A stretch of DNA of 64,000 nt from Coffea arabica. Taxonomy: Eukaryota > Streptophyta > Magnoliopsida > Gentianales > Rubiaceae. Shown here piece after piece: positions 33,714 through 43,138 of the stretch. The DNA is taken from positions 18,531,001 through 18,595,000 of the forward strand of contig NC_092316.1 of the NCBI RefSeq assembly GCF_036785885.1. The letters are read 5' to 3'. Under the pieces are notes generated by a model. That model had not been told where the DNA came from, searched no databases, and saw only the letters and a list, made by a program, of their open reading frames with translations. Each line of letters begins with the position of its first letter. Position 1 is the stretch's first letter. The translations under genes and the position numbers were made by a program.

Positions 33714-34170
33714 TCATGCCTTAACTAAATATTTTTTCATAACGTCCTCCTTGGCCTCATACTCCCCATGGACTTGGTGGACTACGAGTTGAGAATAGCT
33801 CCAGACTTTAATTGCGGTTATACCCATCTGGAGGGCTATCCGCAACCCTGTCAATAGGGTCTCGTACTCAGCCTCATTGTTGGATGTCGGGAAGTCGAAC
33901 CTGAGCGCGTAGGTCAGCTCTTCCCCGGTGGGCCAGGTGAGCAGCAGGCCAGCTCCGCTCCCTTCTTTATTTGAGACCCCGTCCATGAATAGTATCCACG
34001 GCTCTTCCAACCGTACCTCCTTGGGCAGAGAGCTCAGCTCAACCACGGACAAACTGGCTTCCTCAGCAAGGAAGTCTGCCAAGGCTTGAGCTTTGATAGC
34101 GGTGCGGGGCTGATAGCCGATGTTGTGCTTGGCCAACTCGACGGCCCATTTGGTCATTCTGCCCGAGATC
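33714..34170 (-). pseudogene. Gypsy pol: second (archaeal-like) RNase H
   Basis: After a linker (IKAQALADFLAEE) comes ILFMDGVSNKEGSGAGLLL, then TYALRFDFPTSNNEAEYETL and LTGLRIALQMGI, and then WSYSQLVVHQVHGEYEAK. These match the D...E...D layout of an RNase HI-type fold, with the third acidic residue apparently changed (VWSYSQLV where SDSQLV is usual). A second RNase H after the gypsy one is a hallmark of the plant Tat lineage. A stop after KKYLVKA (about 33714) separates it from integrase. Confidence 0.85.
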
Positions 34171-34633
34171 TCAGGTTTTGTGAGTATCTGACGTAAGGGT
34201 TGATCCGTCAAGACAATAATGCTGTGGGCTTGAAAATAAGGTCGGAGTTTCCGGGCAGCATGCACCAAGGTGAGGACTAATTTCTCTGCCAGTGTACCGC
34301 GTTTCCGACCCTTGTAAAGCACGGCTGACGTAGTATATTAGCCTCTGAACCCCCTTGTCCTCCAGTACCAAAATCGCCCTAACGGCCTCGTTGCAAGCAG
34401 ATAAGTATAGGAACATGGTTTCTCCCTGCTCCGGGGCGGTCAGAGCAAACAGTTCAGCCAGTGCCTTTAGGTCAGCGAAGGCTTTCTGATATTTCTCAGT
34501 CCATTGAAAGTCCTTAGGTGCTTTCAGGATTTGAAAGAAGATAACTCCCTTACCGCGGAGCGCGAGAGGAATCTATTCAGGGCGGCCATCCTTCCCATGA
34601 GCCGTTGGACCTCCTTGACGCTCTTCAGAGGGA
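34171..34633 (-). pseudogene. Gypsy pol: first (gypsy-type) RNase H
   Basis: The connection region reads GFLVSREGIRANPDKFQAI and LMGRMAALNRFLSRS (34740-34550). It is followed by FLYLSACNEAVRAILV, YYVSRALQGSETRY and, in another frame, the segment leading to LTDQPLRQILTKPE (about 34210). The first catalytic Asp that usually sits in LYLAVSD-like text is not seen (LYLSACNEA), so the domain looks inactivated. Frame changes occur near 34320 and 34530. Confidence 0.8.
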
Positions 34634-35407
34634 TCATGTCCATGATGGCCTGAAACTTATCCGGGTTGGCCCGGATCCCCTCCCGAGAGACCAGGAATCC
34701 CAGGAACTTTCCCGACCTAACCCCGAAGGTGGATTCAGCCGCATCCGGCTTTCCCACAGTATGTTCAAGATTTCTCTCAGGTCGGGAACGAGCTGCCAGT
34801 CAGTTCGACTCTTGACGATCATATCGTCCACGTAGACCTCCATACTCCTGCCGATCTGATTCTGGAATAGTATGTTGACCAGGCACTGGTAGGTAGTTTC
34901 AGTGTTTTTCAATCTAAACGGCATTGTCCGGTAGCAGTACGTTCCTTCCTCAGTGATGAAGGAAGTCTTTTCCAGATTCTCCTCAGCCATTTCTATCTGG
35001 TGGTATCCCTTGAAGGCATCCAGGAAACACAAAACGTCAAAACCTACAGTAGAGTCTACTAACCTGTCGATCATCGGTAAGGGAAAGTAGTCCTTTGGGC
35101 AGGCCTTATTGAGGTCTGTGAAGTCCACGCACATCCTCCAGGACTGGTCCTCTTTCTTGACCAGGACGGGATTGGCTAACCAGGTCGCGTAATACACTTC
35201 TAGGATGATCTTGAATTCCAACTGTTTGCCAACCTCCATCTTGATCACCTCGTTCCTTTCTGGGGCGAAACTCCTCTTCTTCTGCTTCACCGGCTTGAAG
35301 CGAGGATCCACGTTGAGGTAGTGGACGGCCAGACCAGTCGAAATTCCAGGCATGTTTTCAACAATCCATGTGAAGACCCGGGAATACTCCCTCAACAGGG
35401 CCTTCAA
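34634..35407 (-). pseudogene. Gypsy pol: reverse transcriptase
   Basis: A 257-codon frame on the minus strand with consecutive gypsy RT motifs: MPGISTGLAVHYLNVDP upstream, VLVKKEDQSWRMCVDFTDLN, CPKDYFPLPMID, FLDAFKGYHQIEM, the GTYCYRTMPFRLKN region, and an intact catalytic box YVDDMIVKS (34823-34834). The usual MPFGLKNA(G/E)ATYQ is altered to MPFRLKNTETTYQ. The frame is lost after about 34760, where homology continues as GKFLGFLVS in another frame. It is the best preserved domain of this element. Confidence 0.92.
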
Positions 35408-35420
35408 ACCCTTCTTCTCC

Positions 35421-36169
35421 TCAGAGGGTAGCTGCGCACCGATGCGGAGGACCTGGTCGGGCCCGATCGTCCCTCAAGCGGAACTCCTCGATCTCGTCTT
35501 GGGTGCCCAGCTGTCGAGCCTCCTCCCCCGGGATGTAGAGCTCCAAGTTGGTCGTCTGGGCAACCACCTTTTCATGTCCCAGGAGCATGGCCAAGTAGCA
35601 AGCTCTAACCACTTCTGGATCTCCATGCACCTCGGCTATCCTTCCCGGGATGGGGAACGTGACGCTGAGGTGGAGTGAAGAGGGAATAACTCGGAGGGCG
35701 TTCAAGGTGGGCCGACCCAAGAATACATTGTACGGGAATGGCTGCTTGACCACCATGAAGTTGACAGGGATGGTTCGGCATTTGGGTGACTGCCCTACCG
35801 TGACCATCAGAGTGATCATTCCCTCCGGATTGATGGGTGGTCCAGTGAAACCCACCAGCGGTGTCCGAACCGGGGTCAACTGTCCATCCTCCAACCCGAG
35901 CTCTTTGAACACCCGGTAAACAGGATGTCCACCGCACTCCCTTGGTCGATATACACCTTCTTCACCCGATAGTTGTTGGTGACGACGTCTATCACGATGG
36001 CCTGGTGGTTCCCGGACGCTAGGGGAACCGCATCCCTTAGACCGAAGGTGATCTCTTCGTCCATGCGCAAGCGCTTCAGGGAATCATCCCCCTCGGGGGG
36101 AGGTCGTCTGTTCTTTAGAGCTGCATGGCTGTCCCCTCCCGTGGGGTCCCCAGCGATGGTGTTTATCAC
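35421..36169 (-). pseudogene. Gypsy pol: protease region
   Basis: The frame 36169-35876 has VIDVVTNNYRVKKVYIDQGS and AVDILF, the aspartic-protease start with the active triad read as DQG (Tat elements more often have D-T/G/S-G). A frameshift near 35910 moves the homology to 35912-35421 (FKELGLEDGQLTPV, then VGFTGPPINPEG, FMVVKQPFPYNVFLGRPTLN), the typical flap and C-terminal part. Downstream sequence to 35410 is the linker to RT. Confidence 0.85.
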
Positions 36170-36336
36170 CCCAACTAAGTTCTGGACGTCCTGGTCGGGG
36201 GAGTTGCCCCGAGGAACATCACGCCGCTCAGGGCCGTCGCGACGTTGGCCCTCGTCCCTGTCTCTGCATTAAGTGTGTCCCGACTCCTGGCCCGATCGGC
36301 CTTGCCGCACGAATCATCCCAAGAAGTCGCGTTGGA

Positions 36337-37758
36337 TCAGATCCTGGATCTCCTTCCGCAGGGCCCAGCACCACTCCGTGTCATGCCCAACATCTCGGTG
36401 GAAGGCACAGTACCGGTTCTGATTGCTCTTGTTCCGAGGTGTCCCCATCTTAGGTGGCCGTTCCCCCAGGCCCTCCAATCCATGACGGCTAGAATCTGGG
36501 TTTTGGGCAGAGTCAGGGGGTGTACCCTTTTCTGGAGCGGCGGCTGAGCGGGGGCTTTTTCTTTTGAAAGTCGATCGAAGACGTTCTTCTTGGCAGGGCC
36601 GTCCTTGTTTTCGAGAGGATTTTTCCGTCCTCTCCGATCGCCGAGCTCTCGATCCAACTCCCTTTTCAGGCGTGCCGCCTCCTCTGCGTTTGCGGCTGCG
36701 TGCGCCCTGGTCAAGAGCTCCTCCAGGTCTCCAGGAGGCTTTTCGGCTAGCTTGTAGAAGAGTTCCTCTGCCCGGAGGCCGTTCATGAAGGCGGCCATCA
36801 CCACCTTTTCATCCTTGTCCCTGATCTGCAAGCTCTCCGTGTTGAAGCGGGCCATGAAATTCCTTAGGGACTCGTCCGGTTTCTGTCTGATCGCCATCAG
36901 GTGAGCCGCGTTCTTCGAATAAGTTTTCGAAGAGACGAACTGGGCGACGAACTGCCTGGCCAGTTCGGGAAAATTTCGGATGGACCCCGGTGCCAGACTC
37001 TAGAACCAGAGCCGGGCCCTCCCCTTTAGGAACATCAGGAAGGTCTTGCAACGGACTTCATCCGCAGCTGTCTGCAAACGCATGTGCGTGAGGAAGACCG
37101 AGAGGCGGTCTTCCAGGTCGGTCGAAATATCGTACAATTCAATGTTCGGGATCTTGAATCTCCGAGATAGTGGGTAGTCCTCTATCCCCCGAGTAAAGGG
37201 CGAGGCCGTATAATTGTTCTCGTACAATTGCGGCCACAAGATTTGCTCGAGTTCGTCCCGGACAGGTTTTCTATGGGGAAGATCGCGCGGGCGACTCTTG
37301 ACAGATTGGTCGGGGGAGCGTTCGGGCTCGTTCCACGCAGGCTTCCGCAGGAAGGGGTTTCTCGGTCGGCCCTCAGCGGACCGGTTGCGGGAGTACCTCT
37401 CGCTATTCCCGACCACCGAGGCCCGTGGGCGAGGGGGAGTCCGTAGCCGTTTCCTCCTGGGGGGCTGGTCTCGGGACTCATCCTCCAAGGGGTTGGGGGG
37501 TGATTTCTTCTCCTTCCCCTTCGCCTTGGAGATCTGCGCACCTCCGGTTTCGCCTCCCTCTTTCGCCTGTCGGATTATGTCTTCCAGCATGGAGAGGTTC
37601 TCCAACACGAATTGAAGGATCTGCTGTCTTCGTTCCCCTGAAAAGGCTGAGCCCCCGGCGTCCTGTGCAGTCTCGATCTCCCTTCGCCGGGATCCCTCGC
37701 CGGCTCCGGGATCGGTGGTCTCCATGGTTCGCTTGGAACGCGTTCTCGCCATCAACAC
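36337..37758 (-). pseudogene. Gypsy gag of the full element
   Basis: Starts MLMARTRSKRTMETTDPG at 37758 with a long charged N-terminus, followed by the retrotransposon gag core (FKIPNIELYDISTDLEDRLS, GRARLWF). A TAG at about 37000 replaces the Gln codon seen in the fragment at 27330. Gag continues from about 36897 (AIRQKPDESLRNFMARFNTE, then EELFYKLAEKPPGDLEELL). The nucleocapsid motif, read in a shifted frame at 36340-36420, is CAFHRDVGHDTEWC, an unusual C-H-H-C knuckle typical of Tat elements. It would assemble the particle; here it is broken by the stop and at least one frameshift. Confidence 0.88.
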
Positions 37759-37779
37759 AACTACACTTTACCTTTCGCT

Positions 37780-37796
37780 TCCCACAGACGGCGCCA
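37780..37796 (-). promoter_or_regulatory. Gypsy primer-binding site of the full element (LTR B)
   Basis: The minus strand reads TGGCGCCGTCTGTGGGA, two bases after the LTR end and 22 bases before the gag ATG codon. Confidence 0.82.
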
Positions 37797-38514
37797 ACTG
37801 AAGAAGCGCTGAGCTTTCTCGGACCGAGCTGACCTGATGAGCTCGGCGTGTTGATGAGAGGAATGTATCGTAGCCCTACAAAACAAACAAGAAGTAGTCT
37901 CTAGGGTGACTAACAGGGGAGCTCCGAGGTGGTTCCCGGGGGCACTCCGACAGTCAAGTTAGTTTTCCGATGAGTGGAGTTCACTGGGAGTAAAACTGTG
38001 AGGGTGTTTTGCCAATAGTGAGCGTACCTTGTATAGTTGGTGTGCGTTACCATTTATACCTGCTCGAGAGTCCGACCTCCGTACGTTTCGGGACTTACCC
38101 GGTATAGCCTCAATCCCGCGCTGAGGGGGATTCCCCCCGCCCTCTGCTGGATTGTTCCCTGGAGCCTTTCGGTGCCCTAGTGGCGGTGTGCCCCAGGACG
38201 GCTGTCAGGGGCCTGGGGTCCAAGCCCAATTCTACCATTCCTGGGCTGCCACGTGTCCAGACCCAGGACGGGGCCTTTGCACTAGCCCCCTAGATTAGGT
38301 AGAGCTTCCAGGCTGACCTAATCTATACCCCAGTCACGTGGGAGACCAGCGTCGCACATTGCTCTGACAAGGTCACCTCCGGTATAGCGCTGTTACTGAA
38401 AAGCCGCGTTCTTGTCCTTTCAGTTGTCGCGTCTCTTCGGTCTACGTACCGCTTTTAAATGCGTTCATATGGGGCGGTTCAAATTCAAGTAGCCGTTTCC
38501 CCCCATTTCATTCC

Positions 38515-38524
38515 CTATAAATAG
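38515..38524 (+). promoter_or_regulatory. Candidate TATA box of the antisense gene (LTR B)
   Basis: CTATAAATAG lies 190 bp before the ATG at 38715, in a block also conserved in LTR A. Reads in the direction of the antisense gene. Confidence 0.5.
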
Positions 38525-39808
38525 GGGTTTCCGGATTTCCTCTAACTCTATTTGCCATTTTTCTTTCCTCGTGCATTTTTCATTTCCGGCGACAAGACTT
38601 CCAGCTCTCAGTGCCTAGACTCCGGCGATTCCTTCATTTTTTCCATTCTACTCACCAGTAAGTCTTTTTCCTTCCTCCTTCACTCTCTTTTTCCTTTGCC
38701 ACATTCTGCTTTTTATGTCTGATCGGTCCTGCGTCACTTCCACTGCCCCTCGGATTCCTGCCCACCGTAGAGCCCTTAGGATTCTCATTTTTTCTTCATC
38801 TTCGTCTTCATCTTCATCTCCCCCTACTCTTCTTTCTTCCTCTTCTGCTTCTAATTCTAGCTTCCACATTCCTAATTTGCTTGAGCCCATGGTCATTATG
38901 AGTTCTCCATCTGCCCACTCTCCTTCTGTCCGAATCCTGGAGGAGGTGGCCGAGCTCGATGCTCTCATCGGGCAGCAGGCCACTTCTGTTCCCTCCCTCA
39001 AGTCTCCTCATGACTCTCCTGGTGGAGCCTAAGGAGGAGTTGGGGAGGACTGGGACTCCTCCGAGGGGACCCCTGCTTCCGAGCAGGGGGATGATCTTGG
39101 ATTCGACTTTAGTCATCCTAACTAACACGAGGTCACCCTCTCACCCGAGGTAGTGGCCGAGCTGGCTGGATTTTTTTCTATTCCTCCGGCCTTCGAGCCG
39201 AGGGCTGCCGGGCCCAACGACCGGGCTAGCAGACCTCCCCCTGATTTCGTGGCCATTTATAGGGAGCAGGTGGTCGCGGGGCTCCGGCTCCTCATTCCTC
39301 CAGCCCTAGCCGAGATCCTGAGCTATTGGGGGCTCAGGATCACCCAAGTCCATCCCAACTCGATCATGATCATCATTGGATTCCTGATCTATTATCAGAT
39401 CTGCTCCATCCCCTATTCTCTCTCTCTCTCTTTCGAGCCTCCTACACTTTCAAACTCTTCCTCCCTGGATGGTACTACTTCTCCCGCCGAACTATGAACA
39501 AAGTTCGGGGGGGAAGGGCACCCAGAACCTGCTCTTTGGGGTCCCCTCTTCCATAAAGAACTGGAAAGGGGACTTCTTCTTTGTTAAATCCACACATTTT
39601 CCTCCTAATGTGTGGAAGGTCAGGGAGGTTGATTCCGACCCCTTTTCGGGAGATTTGGACTCCGAAGCCCTCAGCCAGTTGGTGAGCTCCAGGGTGAAAC
39701 TCTACGAGGTCAGATTCTCCACCGAGCAGATTTCTGCGGCCGGGCTGATGGGGACGACGTCCGGATCTCCTGGAGAGATGGTGCCCTCCCCGACAGACTA
39801 CGACACTT

Positions 39809-39896
39809 GTAATGCCGACTCTGTCCCCCTGTTGTTTATTGCTTCTTTCTTCCGTTTACTGACCTGTATGTACTAATCTAGTGGTGTTTGCTGTAG
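39809..39896 (+). other. Predicted intron 1 of the antisense gene (copy B, 88 nt)
   Basis: Donor CTT|GTAATG, branch-like TACTAAT at 39870-39876 (TACTAAC in copy C), and acceptor TTTGCTGTAG|TGAGG. Joining the exons keeps the frame (ACT-TTG-AGG-AGG). The matching intron in copy A is 30121-30208. The intron is AT/pyrimidine-rich and contains a stop, so it is not coding. Confidence 0.6.
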
Positions 39897-40460
39897 TGAG
39901 GAGGCTTTTCAAGATGCTGGGCACGTCTTCCGAGCCGATCACTCCTACTTCACAGCCGGAGGCCGTCAAGAAGGCCTCTTCGACTCCTGGGGGCAACTTG
40001 GGCCCCCAGAAGGAAGCATCGTCCCCCTCCAAGCAGGTCGCCAGCAAGAAGAAAGCGGCTGGGCAGAAGAGAGACCGAGTGGACGAAGCCCCCCAGCTCG
40101 AGAAAAGGCTCGCGCCCACCCCAGCTCAGCCCCCTCTCCTGCTGACGTCAGGGGGGCTCTCCTCATGCGGGTCTGGTCCACTTGGGGGTTGGCTCTGCGG
40201 AGGAGCACACGCGGGAGATGCTGCCCCCCAATCTGTGGCACTTCCACCACGTCGCCCCCGTGAAGTCGGGCCAGGCCCCCTCCATGCATGACCCCCGCCA
40301 CTTCTGTCCATCCTGGGGGCTATCCATCAACGACCGAGCCCAATTCTCCGAGGTGGCTCGCGAGCTAGTAACGGGCTCGGTCCTCCCGCGTAACAGGAGG
40401 TGGATGGAGCTGGCGAACTCGTTCGAGCTCCAGGACATGTACTTCACTGCCCAGACTCAA

Positions 40461-40545
40461 GTAAGTTGTCCACCTTTTAGGCCACTTGTGCCTCATCTTT
40501 TCAGCTCGGTTGCGTAGTATGCTGACTTCCTTCTCCCCTTCTCAG
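40461..40545 (+). other. Predicted intron 2 of the antisense gene (copy B, 85 nt)
   Basis: Donor CTCAA|GTAAGT is a strong plant 5' splice site. The acceptor is CCCCTTCTCAG|GTCAAT after a pyrimidine tract. Splicing links ACTTCACTGCCCAGACTCAA to GTCAATGCCGCTGG in frame. Copy A has kept the donor (30770) but its acceptor CAG has become TGG. Confidence 0.65.
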
Positions 40546-41885
40546 GTCAATGCCGCTGGGGCTGCCCTGGCGACCCGCTTCTCCGAGCTGTCTCCCGACT
40601 TGGAAAAATTGCAGAAAAAAATTGAGAGACAGAACAAAGGCTTGCCCATGCCCTTAAGGAGGCGGACTCCCTTAAGGTCAAGTTGGGAAAGACCGAGAAG
40701 GAGTTAGAAACGGCTCAGGTCAGCTAGCCTCCACCCGGTCAGAGCTGAACCAGGAGAAGGCAGGCGTGGAGAAGCTAAGGGCGGACCACGCCATCGAGCT
40801 CTCCGGCACCGTCAGCCGGGAGCGCAAGAAGGCCGTTCGGGAGTTCATCTCTTCCGAACGATTTGCTGAGGACGTGACCCTCCTCAACCAGCCCATCCTC
40901 CAGGTCGATTTCACGCGAGCCCTGGACCAGGTGAAGGGCCTTAACCTACCTGGTTTCGACTTGGCCGCATTCAAGGATTACAACCCTGCCGCCGAGGAGA
41001 AGCTAGTCTTGTTTTTCGACGGGTACTGTAAGGAGCATGCCCTGAAGGACCTGGTGGGCCGGAGCGACGTGGGAGCCGAGCTGGCAGAGGTTCCCCTGGA
41101 GGAGGATGAGGCCCCTGGCAGGGTTTCCGGGAAGGAGCCGGTGGCTTAGGGGTGTTTAGGAGGGGTCGAGCTGTACATAGCCAGGTTTTCATATCTGAAG
41201 AGGCGCTGAGCTCTCCATCTGGAGTAGAGAGAAAGCATATCTTCCCCAGTGTGAAGAGTGCGGATATCTAGCATCACTAACTCTCCCGGTATATGAAACT
41301 TGCTGCCTTGTTTTCCTCATGTCAGCAGTCACCTGCAAGAGGTTTGTCCGCCTAAGGGTAGCGGCCACTCCAGAAACCCTTTCCATTTTCCTTTTATAGC
41401 TCGGTAGGTTTTGTAATAGATAAGTTGTATATACGTAATTCGAATGAAATTATCTAATCTCGACTTGCAATTCTCGCCTGCGCCAACTCTAACAATCAAG
41501 GCCATATGCCGACCTCCCGGGTCGAGCACCAAATAGATCCATCAAGGCGGCGTGCCGGCCTCTTGGGCCGAACATCTATCACATTTTAATCTAACAACTA
41601 AATTGTCAAGGACAATCAGACTGGGAAATCAACAAATTTCATCAAACTAATTCCCGCTGTGCTGACCCCTGGGCCGAGTATCAAACTTTAAAGGCAGCCA
41701 TGCTGACCTCCTGGGTTGAGCGTCAAGATTTTAAAGATAATCTTGCCAACCTCCTGGGCCAAGCATCAAACTTTAAAGGCAGCCATGCCGACCTCCTGAG
41801 TCGAGCGTCAAGATTTTAAAGATAGTCCTGCCGACCTCTTGGGCCGAGTATTAAACTTTAAAGGCATTCCATCCGTTACCATTCA

Positions 41886-41900
41886 TCCCCCGCCCCCCAC
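41886..41900 (-). promoter_or_regulatory. Polypurine tract beside LTR B
   Basis: The minus strand reads GTGGGGGGCGGGGGA directly before TGAATGG; equivalent to the tracts beside LTRs A and C. Confidence 0.75.
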
Positions 41901-42055
41901 TAGGACACTTAGCATTATCTGAGTGTGCTAGTGTAGGATCTAAACTTAAAATTTAAACAATGTTGATAAAAGAAAGGTTCAAAGTCAAGCGTTTATTTAA
42001 TGATAAACTTATTTCCGAATTCTGAAGAGTAGACAGTAAGATACCCTAACCCAAT

Positions 42056-43069
42056 CTAACCTACGAACAACCGCAAGTTCGAGAAGTGCCAAGTACGGGG
42101 TACGTCCGCTCCATCTAGTTTCGCAAGCCTGCAGTACCCAGCTCGACTCGCCTCCAGGACCTTGTACGGTCCTTCCCAGTTTGGGTCGAGCTTGTTGGAA
42201 CTATGGGCTCGGCTAACGGAGTTCCTTCTTAAGACGAGGTCTCCTGGCTGGTACTGCGTGTTTCTCATTTTTGCGTTATGATAGCGGGCGAGCTGGCTTT
42301 TGTACTTAGCCATCCGTATCGCCGCTTCCTCGTGCTTGCCTCCAGCATGTCCAAGTTACATCTCAACTCTTCTTAGTTGGCTGACGCAACAAAATTCTGT
42401 GTCCGAGGCGAGGGGAGGCCGATCTCCGCGAGCACCACCGCTTCTGCCCCATAAGTCAAGGAAAATGGGGTCTCCTGAGTGGTCGTCCTCGGAGTGGTGC
42501 GGTAGGCTCAGAGGACACTAGGAAGCTCATCTAGCCAGTTAGATTGGCCCAACTCCAACCTAGTCTTCAGTCCTAGTAGAATGGTTCAATTAACGTTCTC
42601 TACCTGGCTATTTGCCTGGGGATGACCGACCGACGTGAAGTGTTGGCTGATCCCGAGCTAGGTGCACTAGTTCCGGAAGGGGTTTTCGGCGAATTGCCGC
42701 CCATTGTCAGATATCAAGACATGTGGAATCCTGAAGCGGCAGACTATGTTCTTCCAGAAGAATTTGTGAACTGCCTTTCCAGAGATAGTGGCCAGGGGTT
42801 CGGCCTCCATCCACTTTGTAAAATAGTCGATGACCACCACGAGGTGCTCGTACCTTCCGAGAACTCAGGGAAAGGGGCTCAAAAGGTCTATTCCCCACTG
42901 GGCAAAGGGCCAAGGACTGTGGATAGGGACCAACTCCCGAGTGGGCTGGTGACGCAACGGGGCGTGCACCTGGCAAGCTCGGCATTTCTGAACTAGAGCC
43001 GCGGCATCTCGAAACACTGTGGGCCAATAGTAGCCTAAGAGCAGGCACTTTTTGGCCAACACCCGGGAT
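42056..43069 (-). pseudogene. Gypsy integrase 3' fragment of a second, truncated unit
   Basis: Matches 32290-33305 in order and orientation. It has LLGYYW, CQVHAPLRHQPTRE, WPFAQWGIDLLSPFP (42880-43040) and the C-terminal block YHNAKMRNTQYQPGDLVLRR (42313-42220), with frameshifts between. Homology to the first copy stops at CCCGGGAT (43069). The rest of pol, gag and the 5' LTR of this unit are missing. At the break, the 12-mer TCGAAACACTGT from 43009-43020 reappears at 43071-43082. Confidence 0.85.
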
Positions 43070-43138
43070 TTCGAAACACTGTTTTGTTTGTGTCCTGACG
43101 AGAGTTGGACAAGTGGTCCGCTACACCCTTGGTTCACC

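Larger units (their letters stand above)
38715..41149 (+). pseudogene. LTR-embedded antisense gene, copy B (Transposase_28-like, multi-exon), best preserved
   Basis: ATG at 38715 (MSDRSCVTSTAPRIP). Exon 1 runs to 39808 with the core motifs FVAIYREQVVAGLRLL, ILSYWGLR, HPNSIMIIIGFLIYY and GWYYFS, then WKVREVDSDP, LSQLVSSRVKLY and ISAAGLMG. Intron 1 is 39809-39896. Exon 2 is Lys/Ser/Pro-rich (KQVASKKKAAGQKRD) and ends at QDMYFTAQTQ. Intron 2 is 40461-40545. The last exon is a coiled coil (VNAAGAALATRFSELSPDLE) and ends GKEPVA at 41149. Damage: TAA near 39123, a frame change at a 7-G run (39507-39513), and a frame break near 40630. Similar proteins are usually annotated as transposon or hypothetical proteins; function unknown. 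Confidence 0.72.
37799..41885 (-). repeat. Gypsy LTR B (4087 bp), 5' LTR of the full element
   Basis: Minus strand: starts TGAATGGTAACGG at 41885 and ends GCGCTTCTTCA at 37799. A U3 TATA box lies at 38050-38060. The plus strand carries the best-preserved copy of the antisense gene (38715-41149). To its right are a PPT and pol 3' sequence, so this LTR was also the 3' LTR of another unit that is truncated at 43069. LTR B is about 75 bp longer than A, partly from an extra ~95-bp repeat of the GCCGACCTCCTGGG motif at about 41700-41800. Confidence 0.8.
13543..43069. mobile_element. Rearranged Tat-type Ty3/gypsy complex with three LTRs, carrying a nested Sirevirus
   Basis: Three copies of one ~4-kb LTR (C plus, A minus, B minus) are joined by internal sequence. 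From left to right: 51 bp of internal DNA with a PPT, LTR C, PBS, a 0.27-kb LTR fragment, a 0.78-kb gag fragment (minus), PBS, LTR A, PPT, pol-gag (minus), PBS, LTR B, PPT, and a pol 3' fragment ending at 43069. LTRs A and B with the DNA between them form one full-length but decayed element (28111-41885, 13.8 kb). The presence of both a gypsy RNase H and a second, archaeal-like RNase H domain places it in the Tat lineage. Outer TSDs are absent, consistent with unequal recombination or aberrant insertion. Confidence 0.8.
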
